Part shown: one piece after another, positions 22,071-32,453 of the stretch
Position numbering within the stretch: position 1 is the first letter of the stretch
Layout: each line of letters begins with the position of its first letter
Source of the DNA: Anaeramoeba flamelloides
Lineage: Eukaryota > Metamonada > Anaeramoebidae
Length of the DNA: 64,000 nt
Reading direction: 5' to 3'
Assembly: GCA_027625915.1 (NCBI GenBank)
Contig: JANTQA010000063.1
Coordinates: 7,707,501-7,771,500, forward strand
Translations under genes and position numbers: made by a program
The notes under the pieces: generated by a model
Told to the model about the DNA's origin: nothing
Databases searched by the model: none
What the model saw: the letters and a program-made list of their open reading frames with translations, nothing else

Positions 22071-24344
22071 AATTGAGAATATTTGTAAATTCATATTTTT
22101 AAATTGAAGTTTTTGCCAATCGAAGTCGATGGATTTTTTTTTTGTTTAGAATTTTGTTGAACAAAAGAATTATAATTTTGTAATACCCCTTTTAGTTTAA
22201 GTGATTAGAGCAGAGCTTATAGAAGACTAAGATAATAGTCTTTTGTTATTTAATGTAAATTAAATTAATTTGACATAGTTCAAATGTATCTAAAAAATGA
22301 TTAGTAATATATTATTATTAGTTGGTCACATCAATAAATAATGGTCCTTGTATTAGAGAAAAAAAAATCAATTATTTCAGAATAAAAATGTTTTTCGCCC
22401 CAAATTTGAAGATAGAATTATCAATTTTCAAACTTATCAGTTTAAAAATACTTTTCTTAAATGTGTCTCTAAAATATCAATAAGAAATTTGAAAAGGCCA
22501 TAATTTTTTCAATATTATAATAATTTTATCTTTGAGATTCTTTTGACAAATTATATCACAAATATTGATACTATATTAATGTCAAAACCAGATTCATGAA
22601 AAGGAAATAAAAAAAATCATAATGTGTATCTTATGTTGATGATTATTGAGTATACATTTGAAATTAAAAGATTTAAAAAATTAGTTACCTTTGAAGTTTT
22701 GAAATATTAATTAATAAATACCTGAATACTATTATTTTCAGGTTCTTTTTTGAGATTTTTAAATTGAATTAAAAAAAAAAAATTGAAAATAATAATTTTC
22801 AATCTCTTTATTAATTCCACAAGTATAAAATTATTTTTTTGAAAAATTATTATTTTCATTTTACTTAACAATTAAAAAATATTTTTAAAAAAAACAATGA
22901 TTTTTTTTTTAAAGTTTTAATTAATGAAAATTCTCTGAACAAAAATAGAAAATTTGATTTTTTGATAGAATTAAAAGTAACTTTTTTGAAATCTCTTATG
23001 AAATTTATTTTCATTAAAATAGCAATTCAGGATTTGAGGAAATTTTTATTTAATATAAATTTAAATTCAATTAAAAAATTAATTTATGTACATAAAAATG
23101 ATTAATTGTTTTATAAGTTAAAAAAATGATTTTTTTTTTATATTAGTAGAAATTTTATGACTTAGATTAGATTTAACAAAGATAACTTATAAAAAACATT
23201 CTATTTTTGTATAAACAGGTTTTCAAAAAGACGTAAAAATAGAGATGCTAAAATTTAAGATAAAAATTGATGAATTCCAGTTCGGTCACTAGTTGATAAA
23301 AATATAATGGAAAAATAAATTTTAGATAAAACTATTCATTTAACTAACATATCATAACCGTTAATAAAGTGAATTTGCAATATATCCAATAATCCCCTAC
23401 ATAAAAATCTTTAAGCTATTGTATTTTCTTGTTGTTAGTAGTACTTGAATTTTTAAAAGTTTCTATTTAAGATAAAAATATCAAAGTTGGTGTAAAAAAA
23501 ATTCAATCAATCATACAAAATTTTCTAGTTAAATTCAAAATTTGGATATAGACTTGAAAAGAAAATAACTAATACACTCTGTGCAAACAAAATGGCACAC
23601 TTTTCAAATCATCAATACCATCGAATTTGATTGTTATTAAGTTACTTACTTATTGATGATTTTCATTTTAATTATTCATTTTTTCATTTTTGTTTTTATT
23701 AATGGATATTGAACAGTCGGAAAATGAAATGGCAAGATAAGAAAATAAATTTGGAAATAATCTACCAACGTATAAATAGAAACAGTTTAAGTTTGATTTC
23801 GGATGAGTTACATATATTAATTAAGAAAGAAAATTATTGAATTGATGTATGGAACAAAGAAAAGAGAAATTAAGAAGAAAAAAAACATTCCAACAAAATA
23901 CCAGATGAATTGTGGCCTTATCTTGAACTTGATATTTAAAAGAACAAAAGTTTGATGTGTAAAGAATTATCAATAAAATTTTGAGAATTTTTTCTCAATT
24001 CGCCTTATTCAAAGGTTTTTATAGATTTTATATTTTTTTTTCTTTACAATTCACAAAATGGGATTTCTCATTTCAAATTAAAGAGTACAACAATTTTCAA
24101 AATATTGTATTTTAATTTTTATTGTTTTGTTTTAATAATTTTAGTGGATCATTTTTGTGTTTTTTTTTTATTTTTTAAAACATTTCTTGGATTGTAGTAC
24201 GATGCTACAATTAATTTGATTTAATTATGAATAATTCTTGAAAATTTATGTGGCCTTTTATTTGGAGAAGAATTAGTTTTGAAAACCCTCTATTTATCTA
24301 TCAAAACTAAAATAGAGAATTTACCAAAAGATGACAAATAATGA
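22071..24344. other. AT-rich spacer with a possible decayed reading frame
   Basis: Around 23720-23950 (+) the composition turns coding-like. One frame reads MKWQDKKINLEIIYQRINRN onward to a stop near 23840, and the neighbouring frame continues with KIPDELWPYLELD. I cannot name a family. It is most simply a decayed gene or transposase piece. The rest shows nothing. Confidence 0.3.
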
Positions 24345-24905
24345 GTATCCTAAGTTTTCCAGAATTTAAAAGAATGAAGTAAAAATCTAAATGATTTTTC
24401 TCAATTCTTTTGAATCCCTGAAAATCGCCTTTAGTTTTTCTTGAATTTTCTGTTTATTTGTAAAGTTTTCTAGGGTTTTTTGAGGTTTTTTATATTATTT
24501 TTGAAGTATTCTAGGGGTTGTTTACCTTTTGAAATAAACAACAAATTTTAATTACAGTCAGTTTCACTTTTAAGACACAAACTTTCTACAAAATTTAAGG
24601 TAAAAAAAAAAATCTTAAATTAAGGCACAAAATTCAAATTCTAGTAAAATAATTTGTGAAAATTAAAATTCCAAAATTTTGTGCCTTAATTTGAGAAATT
24701 TTTGTGCCTTAAATTTCGTTGAAAGTTTGTGTCTTAAAAGTGAAACTGACCGTAATTTTCAGTTAATGTCAAAAAATAAAAAAAATCTAAAGAAAATCTA
24801 TTGATTATACAAATTGAAAAAAAAACTAAAGAAAATGTTGTAGTGGATGTTCGGTGCCCAAGCTTACCAGAATTCAAAAGAATATAGAAAAAATCTGGGT
24901 ATATT
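24345..24905. repeat. Interspersed repeat family A, copy 2 (interrupted)
   Basis: Starts with 'ttttccagaatttaaaagaa' and carries the family's 'tttgaaataaac', 'tctgtttatttgtaaag' and 'aagaaaatctattgatt' modules. It is split by the mariner MITE at 24555-24752, so that MITE is younger than this copy. Confidence 0.6.
24555..24752. mobile_element. Tc1/mariner-type MITE, 198 bases, TA target duplication
   Basis: Almost wholly palindromic. Left end CAGTCAGTTTCACTTTTAAG, right end its complement CTTAAAAGTGAAACTGACCG, flanked by TA at 24553-24554 and 24753-24754. Same family as 62611-62807, with a half copy at 30322. Confidence 0.88.
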
Positions 24906-25394
24906 ATTAAATTTCAAATTTGGTCAAATTGAAATTTTTCATATTTTTGAAGAGTTTCGTGATATTACATTAGTATAAAACTTTTTAAGGTTTTTTTATA
25001 ATTGTGGGTGGAAAAAGAAAAACGATTATTTTGCGATTGGTAGTATTTTATTACTTAAATTGTAGAAAATCCAAAATTTTAAAATCATCATAATAAATAT
25101 TTTTAAAAATTTGTTCGAAATCCAATTTTAACCACCAAATTTAAGTGTAAATTTTTTCCCCTTAAAATAAGTTGCAAAAGTCTAATTGGTCAGTTAATCA
25201 TTTTTTTTTCAAAATATTTTCCAAAATTTTCTAGTATACTATTCAAACACCAAAAACCTACTCTAGCATACTCTAACCTACCCGTAATGATGTTTTTAAA
25301 TACCTACCGTCAATATATTTCAATGGAATTAACTTTTTTGAAAAAAATGAGAATTTGACCAATTTTGAAATTTGACCTATTTTGAAATTTAATA
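24906..25394. other. AT-rich spacer between two family A copies
   Basis: Nothing recognised beyond short stretches such as 'accaattttgaaatttgacc' that recur within the same few hundred bases. Confidence 0.4.
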
Positions 25395-25765
25395 ATTTTC
25401 CCAAAAATCAAAGATTTTACTCAATTCTTTTAAAACCTGGAAAACCTAACGAAAAGTGTCCATCAACTTCCATCAGGTGCCTAGGTTTTCTTAAGTTTTT
25501 TTTTTTTTTTAATATAAAATTTATCTATTTTCTTAATAAACAGAAAACTAAAGAAAACCTCCGGGCGGGTTTTTTCCATTTCAGATATAAAAGGAAATTT
25601 GAAAAATTGGCTTTTGATTTTCTTTTTTTTCAAAAATACCTAACGAAAAGTGTTGAGAGTGCCTAGCTTTTTTTTTTGATTTGAGAAAATAAACCGAAAA
25701 ATGAAAAATATTCTGTTTATTTCTAAAATTTAAAAAACATAAAGGAAGTTTTCTTGAGTTCAAAA
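25395..25765. repeat. Interspersed repeat family A, copy 3
   Basis: Contains 'aaacctaacgaaaagtgt', 'ggtgcctaggttttctta', 'aaacagaaaactaaagaaaa' and 'gagaaaataaaccgaaaa', all family A modules, partly rearranged. Confidence 0.6.
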
Positions 25766-26193
25766 AAATTGTATAAAATCATTAATTTCACTCTATTCTC
25801 AACAATTAAAAAAAAAAATAACGGAAAATCTATTAAAAAAGATTATTGTTTACAAATTAAAACCATAAATAATTCTTTAATATTCAAAATAATTGATTTC
25901 CTATTTAAAAGATATTTACTAAATAGAAATACTTTTTCACATATAATACAATTTACAACTTAACTAAGAAGAAAATATTTTTCAAATTTTTTACTACTAA
26001 ATTTTAAAAAACTTTGTATAAAACTGAAAAATTGGATTTTTCTACTTAAATTCTAAAATATCTTTAAAAATAATTTTTGATCAAAGATCTCTGATTAAAA
26101 AATAATGTTTATATTCTAAGTACAGTTAATAAAAAGTGAAAAATTAGCAAATAATTAATTGTTTTTTGAAAAATTGTTACCAGAAACATAATT
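25766..26193. other. AT-rich spacer, nothing recognised
   Basis: No gene or repeat seen between family A copy 3 and the foldback element. Confidence 0.45.
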
Positions 26194-26737
26194 CAGGTTT
26201 AAGGACTATTCGAATTTAATGCTCTGTGAGGGTTGGAATATCATACGGTAAATGGTAAAACGTGTTAAAAAGTTGTAGGTTTTTCTGAAAGTCAAAATAT
26301 TACAATTTTTCGAATTATTAACGATTTGTTTTTAAATTAAAAAAATATTTTGAGATCCAAAATTTAACTGAATTCCCTCAAAAAACATTGCAAATTTGAA
26401 TTACTAATTTTTTACCCATTGCTGCTGTGATTTTCCACTTCGTATATTTCTATTTCAAGAGTTTAGTGGAGTGGTATCAATATACTTTAATATAAAGTGG
26501 AAAGTCACAGCAGCAATAGGTAAAAAATTAGTAATTCAAATTTGAAATGTTTTTTGAAGGAATTCAGTTAAATTTTGGATCTCAAAATATTTTTTTAATT
26601 TTCAAGAAAACATTTAAAAACCGAAAAATTGCAATATTTTGACTTTCAGAAAACCTATAACTTTTTAAACATTTGAACCATTTACTGTATGGTATTCCAA
26701 CCCTCACAGAGCATAAAATTCGAATAGTCCAAACTGT
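26194..26737. mobile_element. Foldback element with arms of about 230 bases
   Basis: Left arm from 'ggactattcgaatttaatgc' (26203) and right arm ending 'cgaatagtcc' (26730) are close inverted copies throughout. They share 'tctgtgagggttggaata', 'ctgaaagtcaaaatatt' and 'attactaattttttacc'. A spacer of about 60 bases near 26440-26500 separates them, bounded by 'gctgctgtga' and 'tcacagcagc'. Outer tips resemble CAGGTTTAAGG and, inverted, CAGTTTGG. No coding. It sits 135 bases before the ATG of the six-span membrane gene, so it may form part of that promoter or 5' leader. Confidence 0.85.
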
Positions 26738-26872
26738 AGTAAATTAAAAAAAAACTGATGGAAATATGTTTCATCCTTTTGGTGCGGAATGATAAATCAG
26801 TTAAACATTTTTTACTTTTTCAGAATTTTCCTTTTTCAATCAAAAAATTAGAACAACAAAAATCGGAATTGG

Positions 26873-27631
26873 ATGATAACAATAAAAACTATCCTCATTT
26901 CTTGTTTACTTGGAATTCTTCTTGGCGAGTTTTGTACTTTTATTACTTCAGGAATGTGTGTTGAACTAAGTCTCTCAAAGGGCTTTAGTGTTGCACTCGG
27001 TGTTGCGCTTATTCTTTTATCATCAGCGTTTCTTTATCGTCTTTCGAAAGAAAAGAAAATGAAGACCAATTGGCAACGGGTTTTGTTTATCTTTATCATT
27101 TCTGTCTTTATTCTCTGCAGCGGCATTTTTTCGTTTGTGTTGGCAACTAGTGCGTTCCAAAATGCACACCATGATGTGAAAATCATATGCTTTCTCTTTG
27201 TTTCTGTATCGTTCACGTTCACTTTAACCTATGTTATTGTTGAAATCTTTAATATCCCAGAGCTTACACAAGGAACTGCAATAATCACCTCCCCAAATCA
27301 AATGTATTCGCTCTTTGCAATCACAGCGATCCTAGGGATCAGTATCGGCTTGTTAGTTGGTGAGTATATCAATAAATACTCTGCAGACACAAAAACTTTA
27401 TTCAAGAAATCTGTTGTTAACACAATACCTTTCGGCTGTATCATTGGTTTTATTGCAGGGCTCGTAAACGAAATTTTACGTGGAAAAACCAAGAAAAGTT
27501 ATTCACCAATCAAAGACGGAGACAATGATGATGTAGATGACGAGGATAAGGCACAAACATCATTAATTACTTCTGGAAAAACTACAGGTCAATACGGAAC
27601 AACCAACCAAAGTGAAGACGATCTTCTTTAA
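26873..27631 (+). CDS. Six-span membrane protein of unknown function
   Basis: 252 residues from a proper ATG. Six hydrophobic segments at about 7-27, 36-54, 68-91, 101-123, 144-163 and 183-203, then a hydrophilic acidic C-terminal tail (DGDNDDVDDEDK) of about 45 residues. Segments 1 and 5 share a pattern, LLGILLGEFCTFI and ISIGLLVGEYINKY, suggesting that the protein arose from a duplicated unit. No signal-peptide cleavage site is obvious; segment 1 may act as anchor. I do not recognise the family. GC well above flanks and a consistent frame make it a real gene. A large foldback element lies just upstream. Confidence 0.8.
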   Translation: MITIKTILISCLLGILLGEFCTFITSGMCVELSLSKGFSVALGVALILLSSAFLYRLSKEKKMKTNWQRVLFIFIISVFILCSGIFSFVLATSAFQNAHHDVKIICFLFVSVSFTFTLTYVIVEIFNIPELTQGTAIITSPNQMYSLFAITAILGISIGLLVGEYINKYSADTKTLFKKSVVNTIPFGCIIGFIAGLVNEILRGKTKKSYSPIKDGDNDDVDDEDKAQTSLITSGKTTGQYGTTNQSEDDLL

Positions 27632-29584
27632 ATGATCTATTTTACCATCTTCCAATTGCTTTTTGATATTACTATTGAGAGCCTTGTTATATTTTTTTTT
27701 TTTTTTTTGAAGTTTTTTTTTTCTTATTTTTGATTTTTTGTTTGAAGAGACACTGTTTTTAATTCTTTTTGAGATGCTACAAAATTGAATAGGATTAGTT
27801 TTAATACTTTTAGATGATCAATCAAAAAATGACTAAAAAAATTTGTTTATCTTTTTGTTAATTAATTTTTTTCTTCTTTTTTTATATTTTTTTCTTTACG
27901 AATAACAAAACAAGAAACCTAAGGGTTCTCCAATTTGGATTAAATTACAATAAAGTAATAGCTTTTGTCTAACAATAGATCCGAAAAATTTCAAATACAA
28001 GCACTTTCGAATCTCTCTATCAAAAATTTAAGAATCATCAGAATATGAAAGGAATGGAAAAGATTAACCATAAAACCTTTAAAATTTTGGGTTTGTGTTC
28101 CTCTTTCACAAAGAAAAGTTGTTAAAAATCCTAAAAAAGAAAATTTCCAATAATAACCACAAATAAATTTTAATAAAAATTAATTCGACTCAGGGATCTG
28201 TCATTACAGGACAAATTTTATAAAACACCTACTGGCACTAGAATAATAAATGGGAATAAATTTGTACCTGTTTCCTATTTTTGGTAATACTGGTATTTGC
28301 ATAATAAATGTGAAAAAAATTTTCACTTGCTTTTCATAATCTTTTTTCAATTTTAAAATCTCACTTTCATATATGGTTCTTCGGCACACCCCATTATATT
28401 TAACAAGAAACTACCAACAAATAAATTTGAGAGATCTCAAATTACAAACCTACTATATTTAAAACTCGTTTTATAAAATCAAAATAAAGTGAATTTTTTT
28501 TTCAATTTAAAAGGCAAATACCAGTAAATATACAACTCTTCGATTGGAATTGTGATCACTTTATCTTTAACTTGAAAATATTTGATAAGAAAAAACATAA
28601 TTTGTTCATCTGATTTACTATTCTTTCTTTTTCTTGATTTTACAAACAAACTTATCTTTTTTTTTTTTTTGGTTCATAGGATTTTGGTTGATAATTCATT
28701 GAATTTTTTTTTTATTTTTATTTTGAATTTAGTATATTTTTATTGGTATTCCTAATTAGATTTTTTGTAATTGAGGATTTGTAATTTTTGTAATTGGAAC
28801 CCTATTAAAGTTTTTTTTTTGTTATTTTAATTCATCCAACAAAACAAAGTACACTTTCGAAATATGATTTTTTTTTTTTGTCACAGAGAACTCTTATGTA
28901 AGGAACAAAAAAAAAAGTTAATGTGTGGTACCTAAGGGAAAATTTATATTCAATAAAAAACCTTATTCCTTTTTTCTGATTAGTAGAATACATATCACCA
29001 AAAAAAAAAAAAACATAATATAAAACCAAAATGAAAATTAAACAATTCTTTCTATAAGTTGAGGAATGAATTTAATTTTTTTTTTACTATCTTCAATCAA
29101 AAAAAAAAGGATAAAATCTAACAATACAAAACATTCAAGTTATAAATGTTTATATTCTCAAGTATAAGTTTTTTTAAAAAAACTCATTTGGAGGCAAATA
29201 ATCTGAAAATTCAATCTAATTAATCTAAAAAAGCACCAAAACAAAACGCTATATTGAAATGTAATTTTTAAAATAAAAATTCTTCAAAAAAAAAAATTGA
29301 TAAGATCATGTTTTGTAAGCCCCCAACTCTAAAATAAACTATTTTTTGTCCCTTAGAATTTCGAAATGTACTAAAAGTTATCTAAAAAATTATTTATAAA
29401 AAAAAAAATATAATAAAAAATTTTAATTAGATCCAAAATCAATTGAAAGAACAATTAAACCTCAGTTTTTGAAATTTATAATTGTAAATTCATTTTTTAA
29501 CAATTTCCAGATTGAGTTGTTCTGTCGAAATTTTGAAAATATTTGAATTATATTTTAATTTAGAAGTGCAAATTTTACCCAATG
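27632..29584. other. AT-rich spacer with a weak minus-strand exon-like pair
   Basis: On the minus strand near 28406-28377 an ATG begins a reading MGCAEEPYMK followed by a GTGAGA donor-like site. A TTTTCTTTTTTAG acceptor at about 28131 opens 28130-27991, which ends LIERFESACI. The phases of the two do not join, and the family is not recognisable, so I do not call a gene. Confidence 0.25.
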
Positions 29585-30100
29585 GGTCTTTTATTTGATA
29601 TTTCTTAAAGTAAATGAAAGTATTAAATAAGATATGTCACTATTATTCAAGGAGAAAACCTACCCAAATTATATTTATAGTTTAAAAGTAAAAACAAAAA
29701 TTCTAGAGAAACAAAAGAAAAAAGAAAAAAGAAAAATAAAAAATATTTATAAGAATCAATTATTAATAATAAAAAAAAAAAAAAAAAAAAGTATCTTTAT
29801 CATAAAAACACCACTTATATCATAGCTATGATATTTTTGATTAATTTATTTCAATTTGATAATTTCCCTTAAATGTTCATTTGGGTGTTCTTTGTATTAT
29901 CGTTATTATTCGTTTTTTTTTTTTTTTTTAGATTTGTAACATCTTTGATATTTTTAATTTGCTTTTTAATTTTTATTTTTGAGTTAATCTATAAATCCAC
30001 TATTTCAGTATTCCAGTAATAACAAGTATCCAATAGATCTTTTTTTATTTCTAACTCTTCTTGAATATAGATAAAATTAAAAAATATGGAAAAAAATGAA
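29585..30100. repeat. Interspersed repeat family B, copy 3
   Basis: Shares with copies 1 and 2 the A-rich block, 'ttcatttgggtgttc', T-rich block, 'gtaataacaagtatccaata' and 'taactcttcttgaatata'. No coding. Confidence 0.55.
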
Positions 30101-31734
30101 AAAAAAAATAGAATAAATAATTATTTTTATGTTTAAAGGAAAGTTTTAAAAATTTTCTTTTGAAAAATTTTAAAAAATAAGTTTTATTCTTTAAATTCCA
30201 TGAAAATTCTTCATAAAATTAAAAAATTACATTTTTTCATAATAATAATTCTGAATAAAGTATGAATATTATATAAACAATTTGTAAAAATATTTTGTAG
30301 AGGTAATTTTACTTTTCAATACAGTCAGTTTCAATTTTAAGATACAAATAATATATTAAAAGACATGAATATCAAATAACTATATGATAAAAGAAATGGT
30401 TTTGATTTTCCTTTAAAAATATTTTCATAACAATTCACAAATTTCTTTTAAAAGTTAAATTTTTGTTTATTACAATTTTAGTGAGTTATCATTTGGATTA
30501 CAACCCTTGAAATGAGAAAAATAATTATTTTTTTTCTTGTTATTACCAATTTATTTTATATTTTAGAAACCAATATTTTTCAATATGTAAAAAAATATTT
30601 TATAATACTAAAGGAGAAATTATTCTGTAATGATCAAAATTTAATATTCTTTTTTCTGATCTGTACAAAATAAAATAAAAGTCTTTTTTATTTCCTCAAT
30701 CATTTAAAAGAAAAAAATTATTCATAGAAACTTTGAGAAAATGTTTTTAGAAGTAACTAGAATGTTACTCAACAATATATTGTGAATCACCCCAAAAAAA
30801 AATAATTAAGAAAATTAAAAAATGAAAAAAAGAGTTTTTTTTTAGTTAAAGTTTTATATCATAAAAATGATTTCAAGATGTGTTTTTGAGTTTTCTGAAT
30901 GTAAAATAATAAGAGTAAGCATTAATAAATAATTTCTCATTCTATTTGAATAGAATTGTATCCCCAGTTTGAAATTTTCAATCTTTTTCTTGTTTTTTTA
31001 GTCTTCTATTTCTAACATTCTTTTTAAAGGTTTTGAATCTTTTTTTTTTAAGTTTGCCTTTTTAATGTCCATACATTGTTCATTTTTTTTCTAAAATTAG
31101 GATTTCTTCTTTCCCTTGATTGTTTAAAAACTTGATTGCTACTCTGGGAAATTTATTATTCTTTTCCACTATTAGTGGATTATGTTTTTATTTTTTTGTA
31201 TGCTCATAAGAGTCTTTTGTTTCTTCTTTTTTTGTCATTATTTCTCATTTTTTACTGTAATTTTTGTTATAACTTTTTATTTCATTGTTTAAATCTATTT
31301 GAGTAAGAATAATTCTTCCTTTTTTAAAGTAAAAAAACAGATAGATAATAAACAATTAAAAAAATGACTTTCTTTCAAGTAAAATGTTAAAAATTTAGAC
31401 TTTCCTTTTAAAAAAAATATAATTGATTTAGAGTATCTTTTAAAAATCAAAAAAAAAGAAAGATGATCAAGCTTTCAAATTTAAAAAAAATCTATGATTT
31501 TGAATCACAAAGAGAACATTTTCTAAAAGGGAATAAAAATATTCTATTTTTTTTTTTATTTTTTTTCATTGAAAAAGTATAAATTATACTCTAGTTGTTT
31601 TTAGACTTAAATTCGTTTTCAGAAATTTACCCCTGATATTATAGATTTCACAATTATTAATTAATGGATACAATTCCAAACTATTACAATTTAAAATCAA
31701 TTCATTAAAATTTATTTTTTTTTAATTTATTTTC
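30101..31734. other. AT-rich spacer
   Basis: Apart from a lone mariner MITE end at 30322, nothing recognised. Confidence 0.45.
30322..30355. mobile_element. Lone end of the CAGTCAG mariner MITE
   Basis: TA followed by CAGTCAGTTTCAATTTTAAG and 'atacaaa', matching the left end of 24555-24752. No partner end was found nearby, so this is a truncated copy. Confidence 0.7.
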
Positions 31735-31960
31735 AAAAATTAATCGACCTTTTTCCCAAGAAAGGACATACCCATACAAAATGATCAATATTTTCTATAA
31801 TTTCCTTTTGTTCACATTTTTAACACAATATAGAAAATTTATTTGAATTTTTATTGATTACATAGTAATATCTATTAAAGCAAGTAGTAAATGTTCTGAA
31901 TTTTGAAAAATTCCATTTTTGAAGTGTTAACAGATTTATATTTCCTTCCCAATTTCCAAT
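31735..31960 (-). pseudogene. Decayed LINE tail (zinc-binding C-terminus of a reverse transcriptase ORF)
   Basis: Read on the minus strand, one frame gives the pattern C-x2-C-x10-H-x4-C, with a stop inside the first pair, followed by CPFLGKRS. Before it come FRTFTTCFNRYYYV and NWEGNINLLTLQ. This is the layout of the CCHC knuckle at the C-terminus of many non-LTR retrotransposon ORF2 proteins (zf-RVT). No reverse transcriptase core is present, so only a 3' remnant survives. It lies just beyond the 3' end of AP5B1. The call rests on a short motif. Confidence 0.4.
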
Positions 31961-32214
31961 GAAAAAGAAGAAAATACTAATTTTTATTTCCTGATTATTG
32001 GATTTTGGAAACTAACTGAATGAAAAACATTAAAAAACAAAAAATAAAAGTAAAATTAAATAACATTCTCAACATCTAAACCCAAAACTTGTACCTTTTT
32101 TATTATTAAATATCTCAAAATCTATTTTTCTTTTGCTTTCAACTCCTGATTTCAGAAACAAATTTTAAAAAAAATTCATTTTTCAACAACCGTTAAAAAA
32201 TTCAAAATTAATAC
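31961..32214. other. AT-rich 3' flank of AP5B1
   Basis: Nothing recognised. Confidence 0.4.
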
Positions 32215-32312
32215 TGATTTGCAGATTGATCAGCAAAGAACCAATACTAAAGATGGCCTTACACGAAACACAAGATAATCTTTTCCTATTTTTCAAGGAC
32301 TGTAATCTTTAA
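32215..32312. mobile_element. TTAA-flanked MITE, fragment of right end
   Basis: Carries 'gattgatcagcaaagaacca', 'acacaagataatctttt' and 'tttcaaggactgtaatctt', matching the right end of 45720-46271. The left part is missing. Confidence 0.65.
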
Positions 32313-32453
32313 AAAAAATAAAATCAAATGAAATAAAATTAAAAATAAAAAATTGAATTAAAATTTGTTTTTAATTTTGTTGTTTAATTTTCTGATGAAC
32401 TGTAATTCTTAAAAATGCTAAATTTTATTTAATCTGATTTTAATCAAAAACAA

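Noticed and set aside
27991-28406. Minus-strand pair of exon-like readings (MGCAEEPYMK and ...LIERFESACI)
   Set aside because: The phases at the apparent splice sites do not join and no family is recognisable; a faint likeness to a Ras-GEF N-terminal motif is too short to use.
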